Shown: piece after piece, positions 46,351 through 57,160 of the stretch
How the letters are laid out: the number at the start of each line of letters is the position of its first letter
Numbering within the stretch: the stretch's first letter is position 1
Source: Xylaria sp. FL1777
Taxonomy: Eukaryota; Ascomycota; Sordariomycetes; Xylariales; Xylariaceae
DNA: 64,000 nucleotides
Direction: 5' to 3'
NCBI GenBank assembly: GCA_022578965.1
Contig: MU400611.1
Location: 1 to 64,000 of the forward strand
Notes under the pieces: generated by a model
Databases searched by the model: none
Told to the model about the DNA's origin: nothing
What the model saw: the letters and a program-made list of their open reading frames with translations, nothing else
Made by a program: the position numbers and the translations under genes

Positions 46351-46975
46351 CTAAGCATATGCCACGACTTACACAAGTTTTAAAGCAGGTATGCAAAAAA
46401 GGCTAAAGGTTTTTTGCTAGTTAAATATATTTATAGTTTATAAAGGCTGCAATATGCAATAAAATAAAACATTAAATCTTTCTATAGTTAAAATGATTTT
46501 TTTTATTAAAGCTATAACTATTTATAAAGCTAAAGAAAAGATTTACACTAGTTTTAAACTTTTTTTTTATAAACGTTAAGTTAGTAGTAAGTTTAGTAGC
46601 TTAAGCATAATACTATATACTATAAGTAATGCTTGTTTAAGCCTTATAATTAAATATTTTGCTAAAGAACAATATAGCTAAAATGTTTACACTATTATTA
46701 AAAATAAAAGCGTTTATAGCTTAAAAAGCTACTGCAATAATAAAAATACTAATAACTATTTTAGTAGAAGTATAGCTAAAAGCAGTAATATTTTTGTTAT
46801 TTTTTTAAAGCATTAACGTTATAGCTATAACTTTAGCTTTTTTTATAATAGAACTTTTATTAAAAGTTTTAATATTATTGTTTAAGCTATTGCTTTTATT
46901 ATTATTAAAAAAGTTTAATAAAACAAAAGTAGCTAGTGTAGTATATTTGCAGCTTTATGCCTTAGTACTAGGTGT
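46351..46975 (-). repeat. Dispersed repeat U, copy U4, and B2 terminus
   Basis: The most complete U, about 625 bp. On the - strand it runs from AGGCATAAAGCTGCAAAT near 46975 through the U1/U2-like body to the B terminal stretch shared with U3 (TTGCATACCTGC, GTGGCATATGC). The 88 bp repeats adjoin it, as they do U1. Confidence 0.82.
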
Positions 46976-47150
46976 TTAATTATTAAAACTTGCGTTTTGT
47001 TTAAAACTAATGCTGCTTTTTTTGCGCTAAAAATATAAAAGCTGCAATAAAAATCCTAGTTATACTAGTTATTAAAACTTGCGTTTTATTTAAAACTAAC
47101 GCTACGTTTTTTATTTTAAGGATATAAAAGCTGCAGTAAAACAACATAAA
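46976..47150. repeat. 88-bp tandem repeat, about 2 units (inverted)
   Basis: Inverted relative to the copies in B1. AACTTGCGTTTT(G/A)TTTAAAACTAA recurs near 46987 and 47077, each followed by a GCTGC(A/T)- or GCTACG-containing stretch and ATATAAAAGCTGCA. Confidence 0.75.
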
Positions 47151-48959
47151 ACAAATTAAAAATAAAAGCATTTTAAGTTACTAATAGAAATTTTACTGCT
47201 ATTAGCTTATATTTAATGTAATTTTGCTTTAAAAATTAATAAGTAGCTTTTTAATAATGCTTATTTATATTTTAATAAGTTAAACATTAATGCAAAAATA
47301 TTAAAAGTGTTTATTTTAAAAGTAAAATTAAGTTATAAAAAAATAGCTGCTAAGTTATAATTATAAGTAAAAGCTTAATATTATTAATTTTTAAGTTTTC
47401 TTAAAAAGTATTAAAAAGGAATTTATTTTTATATGGTAAATATTAAACTGTTTTTTTATAACTAAGCTTTTTTTATTTTGCTGCAACTTTAGTTTTTAAT
47501 AAAAAATAATGCTATATATAAAACTTGTTATAAAAGTTAACTTTTTTAATACTCCTTTAATAAAAACTTTAAAAGCGTTGCATTTTTACTTTTTAAACCT
47601 TTATATTGTTTATATGTTTTCTAAAATAATTATTTATATTTATAAAACTTATTATAAAACTTTTAAGTAAAGCTAAGTATATTAACTATATTTTTAGCTT
47701 ATTTGTTGTTTATTTATAGCTAATCTTTTTATGCAAGCTTAAATAGCTATATTAATTATTGTTTGCTTTTATATACTTAAATATATTTTTGTTTTTGCTT
47801 TTTTTTTTTTTTAGCTGTTATATATACATTTTATTTACTTTTAAGTACTTTTGTTTTATGCGTTTAAACAAAAAACTGCAATAGTTCTGTTTTAATTTTT
47901 ATGTTTATATATAATTTTTAAAAAGCTATGCATTAGCAGCAAAAATAAGCTTTTTTTACAGCAGCTATTGCTTTAGCTACTATATTTATGCAACTTGCTG
48001 CTATTTTAAAATTGCGCAAAAATAATTAACTATATATAAAAAATTAGTGCTATTAGCATATAAAGCTTGTAGTACTTTAGCTATAGCTTTTTTTATTATT
48101 TTTAAACGTTATTATAATGCATGCTTTTTTATAAAGATTATATGTTAAAATATTTCTTTTTTTAAAGCCTTAAAACTATAAGCTAAGCAATAGCATAACG
48201 CATGCTTTTTTATAAAGATTATGCATTAAAATACTTTTTTTTTTAAAGCTTTAAAACTATAAGCTAAGCAAGAGCTTTGCTTTTGCATTTATTTGCTTAA
48301 CCTTTAAATATAATATAAACACGTTTATTATTAAAAAGCATGTTATTTTAAGCAAACCTATTAATAACAAACTTAAACTAAAGCTTTTTTATGTTATAAG
48401 TTAGCTTAACTTATTTAGTATACGTATTACTGTTTTAGCTACTAAAATACTTAATTACGTATTGCTATAAACCTTAGAAAATTAAGAATATAAATGTTCT
48501 TTAGAAAAAAATAAAAAGAAAGAAAAATGTATAGCAGCTAATAAAAAAAAGCAAAAAAAAAAAGCTAAAGCTTATATAGCTTTTATACTAAAAACAAAAA
48601 CAAAAACGTTAATACTTTTTATACTAAAGCAAAAAAGGCATAAAAAAAATAAAACTAGCTAAAGTTAAACAAAGGTAAAGTAGCTATAAAAGTAAAAGCT
48701 ATTATTGCAAAAACGTGCGCGTTATATATACTTAATAAGCTTAATAATACTTTTAACCTTTTAATTTAATAGCTAATAAAAATAGCAAATTTTCTAGAGA
48801 TATTATTTAATTAAATAAATATTTTTAACTTTGCTAAGTTAAAAACTTTAATAACTTACTTAAATTGTTTATATATATATAAATGCTTTTTAATGCTTTT
48901 TAACGCTAATAAATTACGCTTAAGAAAGTATTTATTAATAAAAGGTGTTTATAGCACTA
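47151..48959. other. B2 segment without counterpart in B1
   Basis: No gene identified. It contains an 81 bp duplication (48119-48275) and, at about 48480-48660, a block (GCAGCTAATAAAAAAAAGCA, AAAGCTTATATAGCTTTTAT) that is duplicated at 52500-52680 and occurs inverted in B1 at about 17280-17460. The + strand of that block is Lys/Ala-rich in one frame, compatible with a coiled-coil tail of a decayed protein, but too short to name. Confidence 0.45.
48119..48275. repeat. 81-bp tandem duplication
   Basis: GCATGCTTTTTTATAAAGAT starts at 48119 and again at 48200. Each unit ends AAAACTATAAGCTAAGCAA. The differences are transitions plus T-run length. Confidence 0.9.
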
Positions 48960-51831
48960 CTATATAAAGCATAATTGCTAGCATATATTTGCTTTAAAAA
49001 AAACAATAAAGCTAATGCTATAGTGCTTTTTCTTTATATAATTGCTAGTATTTGCTTTAAACATAACAATAAAACTAATGTTATAATGCTTTTTTTTTGC
49101 AAAGAAGTTTTTTAAAAACTACGCTTATAATTGTTTATTAATAAACAGATTTTTGGGCTTTTATTTAACTAAAATAAGGAATTTTTTAACATGCTTATAG
49201 GCTAATATATTGCACGTTTGCAGTAGAAAAAACAATTAAGCTAACGCTGCAGCGCTTTTTTTTTGCAAAGAAGTTCTGCAAAAACTACGCTTATGATTAT
49301 AAGCTAGTACACTATATACTTGCAGTAAAAAAAACAATAAAGCTAATGCTGCAGCGCTTTTTCTTTGCATAGTTGCTAGCATTTGCTTTAAATATAATAA
49401 TAAAGCTAATGTTATAGCGCTTTTTCTTTGCAAAAAAGTTTTGCAAAAACTATGCTTATAACTATTTATTAGTAAACAAACTTTCAGGCTTTTATTTAAC
49501 TAAAATAAAGAATTTTTTAATATGTTTATAAGCTAATATATTATACGCTTGCAATGAAAAAAACAATAAAGCTAATGCTATAGCGCTTTTTTTTTACAAA
49601 GAAGTTCTGTAAAAATTATGCTTATAATTATAAGCTAGTATATTGCATACTTGCTTTAAATAAAACAACAAGCCTAATATTATAGCATAGTTACTAGCAT
49701 ATATTTGCTTTAAAAAAAACAATAAGCTTAATATTGCAGTATAATTACTAGCATATATTTGCTTTAAAAAAAATAATAAAGTTAATGCTGCAGCATAATT
49801 ACTAGCATATATTTGCTTTAAAAAAAACAATAAGCTTAATACTGCAGCATAGTTGCTAATATATACTTGCTTTAAAAAAAACAACAAAGCTAACGCTGCA
49901 GCATAATTGCTAACATATGCTTTAAACAAAACAATAAAGCTAATATTGTAGCGCTTTTTTTTTACGGAAAAGTTTTATAAAAACTATGCTTATAATTATT
50001 TATTAGTAAATAAACTTTCGGGCTTTTATTTAACCGAAATAAGGAATTTTTTAATACGCTTATAAGTTAATATATTGCATGTTTGCAGTAAAAAAAACAA
50101 CAAAGCTAATGCTGCAACGCTTTTTTTTTGCAAAAAAGTTCTACAAAAACTACGCTTATAACTATAAGCTAATATACTGTATATTTGCCTTAAATAAAAC
50201 AATAAGCCTAATACTGCAGCATAGTTGCTAGCATATATTTGCTTTAAAAAAAACAATAAGCTTAATATTATAGCGTAATTATTAATACATATTTGCTTTA
50301 AAAAAAATAATAAAGCTAACGCTGCAGCATAATTGCTAGTATATATTTGCTTTAAAAAAAACAATAAGCTTAATACTATAGCATAGTTGCTAATATATAT
50401 TTGCTTTAAAAAAAACAATAAAGCTAACGCTATAGTATAATTGCTAGCATATACTTGCTTTAAAAAAAACAATTAAGCTAACGTTATAGCATAATTACTA
50501 GCACTTGCTTTAAATATAACAGTAAAGCTAATATTGCGGCGCTTTTTTTTTGCAAAGAAGTTTTGCAAAAAATACGCTTATAATTATTAACTAGTAAACA
50601 AACTTTCGGGCTTTTATTTAACTAAAATAAAGAATTCTTTAATACGCTTGTAAGCTAGTATATTGTATGCTTGCAGTAAAAAAAATAATAAAGCTAATGT
50701 TATAGCGCTTTTTCTTTGCATAGTTATTAGCATTTGCTTTAAAAAAAACAACAAAGCTAACGCTATAGCATAATTGCTAGTATATACCTTAAATAAAACA
50801 ATAAAATTAATATTGCAGTGCTTTTTTTTTACGGAAAAAGTTTGCAAAAACTATGCTTATAACTATTAATTAGTAAACAAACTTTTAAGCTTTTATTTAA
50901 CTAAAATAAGGAATTTTTTAATACGTTTATAAGCTAGTACACTATATGCTTGCAATAAAAAAAACAACAAAGCTAACATTGCAGCGCTTTGTTTTTATAT
51001 AGTTATTAATACTTGCTTTAAATATAACAGCAAAGCTAATGTTATAGCGCTTTTTCTTTGCAAAAAAGGTTTATAAAAACTACGCTTATAACTATTTATT
51101 AGTAAACAAACTTTTAAGCTTTTATTTAACTAAAATAAGGAATTTTTTAATACGTTTATAAGTTAGTATATTATATGCTTGCAGTAAAAAAAACAATAAA
51201 GCTAATATTGCAGCGTTTTTTTTTTGCATAATTACTAGCATATGCTTTAAATAAAATAATAAAGCTAACGCTGCAGCGCTTTTTCTTTATAAAAAAGTTT
51301 TACAAAAACTATGCTTATAACTATTTATTAATAAATAAACTTTTAAGCTTTTATTTAACTAAAATAAAAAATTCTTTAATATGTTTATAAGCTAATATAT
51401 TGCATGTTTGCAATAAAAACAACAATAAAGCTAACATTGCAGCGCTTTTTCTTTGCGTAATTACTAGCATATATTTGCTTTAAACAAAACAACAAAGCTA
51501 ATATTGCAGCGTTTTTTCTTTGCAAAGTTAAAGCGTGGTTATTAGCACATATTTGCTATAAAAAAAACAACAAGCTTAACACTGCAGCATAATTATTAAT
51601 ATATATTTGCTATAAAAAAAACAACAAAGCTAATGCTACAATGCTTTTTTTTTGTATAGTTGCTAGCATATACTTTAGAAAAAACAACAAAGCTAACGTT
51701 ACAGTGCTTTTTACTTGCAAAAAAGTTCTGCAAAAACTATGCCTATAATTATTTACTAATAAACAAACTTTTAAGCTTTTATTTAACTAAAATAAAAAAT
51801 TCTTTAATATGTTTATAAGCTAATATATTAT
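48960..51831 (-). repeat. 2.9-kb tandem array, inverted counterpart of the B1 array
   Basis: About eight superunits on the - strand, with the same 54 bp subunits. One - strand frame stays open through several consecutive subunits: 49236-49433 (65 codons), 49594-49929 (111 codons), 50026-50472 (148 codons) and 50614-50847 (77 codons). The repeated peptide core is Ser-Asn-Tyr-Ala-Ala-Ala-Leu-Ala-Leu-Leu-Phe-Phe-Leu-Lys-Gln, very hydrophobic. Because the period is a multiple of three, absence of a stop in one unit automatically gives a long frame, so these are not presented as genes. No start context, intron or flanking coding sequence supports expression. Confidence 0.9.
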
Positions 51832-53088
51832 GCTTAAGTATTTTTTTAGCTAAAACGTTTTATAGTTTAAAAAGTATAAAATTTTTTTAAGCTAAAAGCG
51901 TTTAATTTAAATTATGTTATGTTTAAAAAAAGCGCTTTTACTATTTTTGTTATAAACTAATAGCAAAAAAATAGTAATAATTTGCTTGCTTTAATTATAG
52001 TTTGCTTAATATTAACTAGTATTATATAAAGCAGTTATAACTATAATTCTTTTTATAATGTTAATAATATATTTTCTTAAGCTAAAAACAGCAAAAAGTT
52101 TCTAAAGGATACTTTATAATGCTAAATATTAAATTAATATAGTAATAACTTATAAAACAACGCTTAAAAAAACTATAAAAAAAAAACATTAAGCATTACT
52201 TTTATAGTTTTTAAAAGTAACTAAAATAAAAAAAAAAGCTAAATAAGCATACTATAAGTTTTAAAGCAAAAAAACAAAAGTAATATAGTAAGCACTTAAA
52301 AAAAAGAAAAAGCTTTTAATTATAAAGTAAAATAAGCATAAAAGTATAGCTAAAAATAAGCGCTTATAAAAATATTTAAAGATTTTAAATTTCTGTAAAG
52401 CTTAGCTAAATAAGTTAAGTTAGCTTATAAGTTAGCCTTAAAAATTATAGTAATTCTACTGCTAAAAAAAACAAAAAGCAAGCCTTTTTTTATTAATATT
52501 TTTAAGGAAAAAAAAATTAAAAGTATAAATGTTTTTTAAAAAAAAATAAAAAAGAAAAAAAATATATAGCAGCTAATAAAAAAAAGCAAAAAAAAAAAGC
52601 TAAAGCTTATATAGCTTTTATACTAAAAATAAAAACAAAAATATTAATACTTTTTATATTAAAGCAAAAAAAGCGCAAATAATTAAGCAAAGCAAAAAAG
52701 CTTGCTTATTAGCTTACATAATAAATAAGCTTTAATAAAAATAAGCTAGCTAATGTTTTTTTACTGCTTGCTAAAATAAATAAGCTATTATTATTAATTT
52801 TTAAAAAAAAGTTAGCATAAGCTTTAATAAATTTAAATAATTTAAAAAAAACCGATATAAATTAAGCTATTAATATAACTAAATAATTTTTAAGCAGCAG
52901 TAAGCATAATAGCAATTTTTAAATTACTAAAAACTTAAACAAGCTAAATAAAAGCATTATTAATTTGTTTATAATAGCTTAAAATAAATGCTTTAAGTAT
53001 ATAGCTAAAGCTTTTAAAATAACTAAAATAAAACATTTAAAAATTAAAATAAAGGTTTTTTTTATTAATTTATACTTTAGCAGCAAAA
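51832..53088 (+). other. B2 core segment shared with B1, cut by A2
   Basis: Inverted match to B1 16875-18134. On the + strand one frame can be followed from about 52141 to 52620 without frameshift and with only TAA/TAG stops. The product is Lys-rich with an Asp/Leu-rich middle and a coiled-coil-like end; stop frequency is near chance, so it is only a hint of an old gene. The last bases before A2 are CAGCAAAA; CAAAA (53084-53088) would be the left target duplication of A2/A3, but the right partner is outside the window. Confidence 0.5.
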
Positions 53089-53580
53089 TGTAATAAACCT
53101 GTTATATATTAATATAACGGGTTTGCTTTTAGAGTTTTAATTTATAGGTAACAATAGGATCTTTAGCAGTAGTTCGTTAAGAAAGTTTTTAAAGTACTTT
53201 TACTACTATGTATTAATAAAGGTTTTAAAAGATTAAAAGTAATAAATATATTAGTGCTTAGTAGTTATAAAAAATTTAATAGCTAAAAAGCTAAAACTAA
53301 GTAAATAACTAAATATAAAAAATGCATAATTATATAAACAAAAAAAAGGTAAAAAAAATAAAAACTTTTTTTAAATTACTATAAGTTTAATAAGCGTTAA
53401 ATTATTATAAGCTTAGTAAGCTTTAAATTACTATAAGCTTAGTAAGCTTTAAATTACTGTAAGCTTAATAAGCTAAATAAGTTGTTATATAATTTGTTTT
53501 TAATTAGCATAAGATTTTTTAAAGTATATATAAAAGCATTAAGCTGCTTTAAAGGCTATTTTAGTGCTAATTTTATAATA
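53089..53580 (-). repeat. A2 3' LTR
   Basis: 492 bp, beginning TGTAATAAACC and ending TTTTATAATA (decayed from TTTTATAACA). It contains GTTATAT-ATTA-ATATAAC, a perfect 7 bp stem (53101-53118), and four 26 bp tandem units at 53371, 53397, 53423 and 53449. Confidence 0.9.
53371..53474. repeat. 26-bp tandem repeat in the A2 LTR, 4 units
   Basis: Unit TTAAATTACTATAAGCTTAG followed by TAAGCT, with starts exactly 26 bp apart. Also present with the same period at 59808-59911. In A1 the corresponding LTR part is organised differently (GTTAAGTTTATTAAGC-type units). Confidence 0.92.
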
Positions 53581-53596
53581 TTATTTCCTTTTTTTT

Positions 53597-54315
53597 AGAA
53601 TTGTTGTTCTAACAATTTTTTATAAGTACTTTTCTTTTTTTTTTTTTATATATTAAAATATTAAAGCGTATTAAAAAAATTAACTGCTTATTAAAAATAA
53701 AGCAAAAACTTGTTTTTGCTTTTTTTGTTAACTTTATTAGTTATAAAGTTATGCTTTATTTTTATTGCTTTAATTAGTTATTAACGTATAAAATAATAAA
53801 TAATATGTTTTATTGCTTTAAATATATGTATGCTAGCTGCTTTTGCAACAAATCGGAAGTTTTAATTAACTTAATTAATAATATAATTTTTAAGCACTAT
53901 TGTTTTAAAAAAAAAAAAAAGCAAACAAAGTAACGTTTGCTTTTAGTTTAAAAAAAATTAAAACAAGCTTAAAACAGCTTTAATTTTATTTTAAGCAAGC
54001 TAGCTTAACTTTATATATAAAAATGTTTTTTAAAAGTAAAAAGCGTTAAAATAGTTTAGCAAAAGCTTTAATTCTTAAATAAGTTAAACAAAATAAAGCG
54101 CATTAAGAAAAAACAAAAAGCGCTAGTAAAAAAGCAAAAATAATAAAAAAAGCAAACTAAAGTAACATAAGCTGTTTTATTTAAGTTTAATTAGAATTTT
54201 TTAAGCGTTTTTTTTAATGTTAACTTTCTTTCTTTAGTTTTAAGCAGTTAAAGTATTAGCAATAAAACTAATTTATAATTACTATAGTAGTTTTTAAATA
54301 TTTTTTAAGTTTTTA
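53597..54315 (-). other. A2 internal region between chromodomain and polypurine tract
   Basis: No domain recognised. Aligned to A3 60036-60750 with transitions and a few length changes in A/T runs, and more loosely to A1 32852-33558. It contains A-rich stretches, e.g. near 53904-53920. Probably the 3' end of pol plus untranslated region. Confidence 0.55.
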
Positions 54316-54412
54316 AGTATTATTAACATATAAATATTTATTTTATTTAATAAAATATTTAATATTATTATTGTTTTAATAAAAATTTAGTATATTTTTA
54401 ACTTTATAAACG
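54316..54412 (-). pseudogene. A2 chromodomain relic
   Basis: On the - strand it reads Tyr-Lys-Val-Lys-Asn-Ile-Leu-Asn…Ile-Lys-Tyr-Phe-Ile-Lys followed by a stop at the expected Trp, then Asn-Asn-Thr and a stop at the next conserved Trp. This matches A1 24048-24144, but here the domain is continuous with downstream sequence. Confidence 0.82.
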
Positions 54413-55800
54413 TTTTAATTTGTTTTTATTTTTAGTTATATTTTAATAAATGTTTTAATAAATACTAGTTTTAATAAAAAAATATAAAAAATAAGGTAAA
54501 TTTGCATATTTTTTAGTAATAATAGTTTATAATTAGTAAGTAAAATAACTTCTTTAATTTTAAAAGAACTAAGTTTCTTAAAGTTTAATTTATTGCTTAG
54601 TTGTTTTGTTTTAATTTAAAAAATATTAATGTTTGTATTTTATTTTTGTTATAGCAAATAAACTTTATTTTCTTTTTTAAAAGTTAGTTTTTTAGTTTAT
54701 TTTTTGTTATAGTATACTAATATTTGTTATTATAAAAACTAAAAACATAGTTATAGTTTAGCTTATAACGTTTTAATTTTTGTTGTAATAATTTTTACTT
54801 AAAGTGCTATAGTTAAAATAATAAGTGCTTTTATTAATGTTTTTTTCTGTTTTTTAATAGTTGCTTATTATTTATAAATAGCTTTATGCAAAAATATGTT
54901 TATATTTTTGTTTATTAACGTATTATATAAAATTTATGCTATTAGTAATAGTTTTATTTAATTATTTTATTAATAGTTAATATAACTTTATAAATATTAT
55001 TTTAATATTTAGTTTAATTTTTTTGTTTATTTATTAGTTTATAAGTAATAAACAGTTAAAAACTTTAGTTTAATATTAATAAGTTTAAAAAAGCTAGTTT
55101 TAAACTTAAAAATAAACAATTTATTTTAGTTTAAAACAATTTTTTTTAATAATTTATATTTGTTTAAGTATTAACATATAAAAACATATATAAATTATTT
55201 AATAGTTATGTTTTTTTTAAATAGTAAAAAGTAAGCATATTTAATAAGTTTATTAATAATTATTTATATTTTATTATATTATATTTTTATAACTAAATTA
55301 ATTAATAAAAATAATGCTATAATAAAATTTTAAGTAATAATATATTATGTTTATTTAAGTATTTATATAAATTATAGCAATTTATAAAGCTTATATTAAG
55401 CTATTTTAGCTTTATTATAAATATTGCATTTTTTTATAATAAACTTAATTATATTTTATAGTTTTAAAAAAATATATTTTTTTTGTAATTATTAAATTAT
55501 TTTTGTTGCTTTTTAGTATTTATATAGTAAGTATTCGTAAAATTTCTTAATAAACTTGTTTTATAAAAATTTTAGTAAATAGATTTTACGTTTATATATT
55601 AGCTTATTATTTTTTGATTTTTTGTGTTTTTATAGCTTTATTAATTTTTTTAAGTTATAACTTTATTATAGTTATATATTTATAAAATCTTTAAATATAA
55701 CTTTAATCTTTAAGCTTTTATTTTTTTAAAAATATAATATTTAAATGTTTTTTTTTAGAACTTTAAATCTTTTTTAACTTTGTTAGCTTAGTATGTTTGC
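54413..55800 (-). pseudogene. A2 integrase relic
   Basis: Inverted equivalent of A1 22671-24047. The zinc-binding region lies near 55400-55580 (a TGCAATA-type Cys block becomes TATTGCATTT-like on the + strand near 55420), and the core motif with Thr-Asn-Lys lies near 55020-55060. All frames carry stops. Confidence 0.75.
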
Positions 55801-56226
55801 TTAAATATTTTTTTTTCTTTTAATATAGCATATTTTAAAGTTAAATTTAAAAAAAAAAACTATTTAATTTTTATGTTGTTTAGTAATTTTTTATATAGTT
55901 ATAAATTTTGTTAGGTTTTAATAATCTAAATAAATTTTAATTAGCTTTATAGTTCTTATAAAAAACAGTTTTTATTTTTTAAGTGCTATAATAATTACAA
56001 GCAGTTCTTTGTTATATATAAAGTATTATAATACTACGTTTTATAGTGCTTTAAAGTAATAAGCTATTAAGTGCTATTTTTTGTTGTTTTTTAGTTGTTT
56101 TAAAACTTTTGTAATTATATTATTTAAAGCATTTATTTTTAGCTTTTTCTTTTTTTATAGATTAAGTAGTTTAACTATAAAATTAAAAATAACTTTTAGT
56201 TTTAGTTTTTTAAAAGTTTTTTAAGC
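55801..56226 (-). pseudogene. A2 RNase H relic
   Basis: Inverted equivalent of A1 22235-22670. The - strand shows the same landmark order: Phe-Lys-Lys-Leu-Lys, Ile-Ala-Tyr-Tyr-Phe-Lys and Lys-Glu-Leu. Stops at expected Trp/Gln positions agree with A1. Confidence 0.78.
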
Positions 56227-57160
56227 TTTTTTTAAGATTAAAAAGAACTTTTTTTTGTATTTTTTTTTTATATATTTTGTAAAGTAAAATGTTCTTTTTT
56301 TAAAGTTTTAAATTAATATTTAAACATAGTTTAAAAATCTTAATGCTTATTATATATTTATAACTATAGCTAAATTAAATATTTTTTAATTTTATATTAT
56401 ATTAATTTTTAATTATTAAATTTATATTTGTTTTAAAGTAATTATAAATTTTAAAAAGTTAATCTTTTATATATGCTATATATACTTTTTTATATTAAGT
56501 TGTAATTTTGCTTATTTAAATGTTTTTAATACTTAAGTTACGTGTTTTTTATGTTTTTTTAGTGTTTTAAAATAAATTAAAATATTATTTAAATAAATAA
56601 ATATAAATTTGTTTAAAAACTTCTGTAAAATTGTTATTATTATATATTAAAAGCTAGCTAATATGTTTTATAATTTTTATAGTATAACTATGTATTTATA
56701 TAATTTATATATTATTTATATAGCAGTTTTTTATTTTTTTTTTTTAGCTATTTTAATAGCATAATATTTATTTAAAATATTAATTGTTATAAATTACTTT
56801 GTTTAGCTAATATTTTTTTTTATAATTACTAGCAAAATAAAAGGATATTTATTTATAATAATAATTATATTTAGTAATTAATAGTTAATTATTATTTGCT
56901 ATACTAGTTTTTTTTTTTTATTAATTAGTTATTTTTTATTTTTTATTTTAAGTATTAATACTACAAAATATTTAGCAAATAACTAAAATTCTTTTAAAAA
57001 TTCTTTTGCTAAATTTTTTTAAATATATTTTTATAAAGCATTTGTTTTATTTAAGCTTATATAATATACCTAATAAAGTTTTAGTTAACATTTTTTTTTA
57101 ATAAAAATATAATAGTTTTATAAGCTATATTTAAGAAGTTCTTTTTTTTTTTTTTTTTAA
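56227..57160 (-). pseudogene. A2 reverse transcriptase relic, uninterrupted
   Basis: Catalytic box on the - strand at 56584-56595, TAT TTA AAT AAT, Tyr-Leu-Asn-Asn in place of Tyr-Leu-Asp-Asp. Around 56745 the sequence ATATTATGCTATTAAAATAG (- strand) is intact; this is exactly the point where B1 split A1. The left block (57050-57160) corresponds to A1 9690-9800. Confidence 0.82.

Larger units (their letters stand above)
46351..53088 (-). mobile_element. B2: inverted, truncated second copy of family B
   Basis: Starts with the B terminus (CTAAGCATATGCC, the reverse complement of the B1 right end). It then contains U4, 88 bp repeats, a segment not seen in B1, the tandem array and the core segment shared with B1. 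It breaks off at 53088, where the LTR of A2 begins; the rest of B2 should lie right of the window beyond A3. Compared with B1, 1.8 kb (47151-48959) is present here between U and the array, while B1 joins the array directly to a half-U, so B1 has a deletion or B2 an insertion. Confidence 0.7.

Noticed and set aside
52141..52620. Decayed gene on the + strand of the B core segment
   Set aside because: The frame can be followed for about 160 codons, but stop frequency is close to that expected by chance for this base composition, and no family is recognisable; recorded only as a hint.
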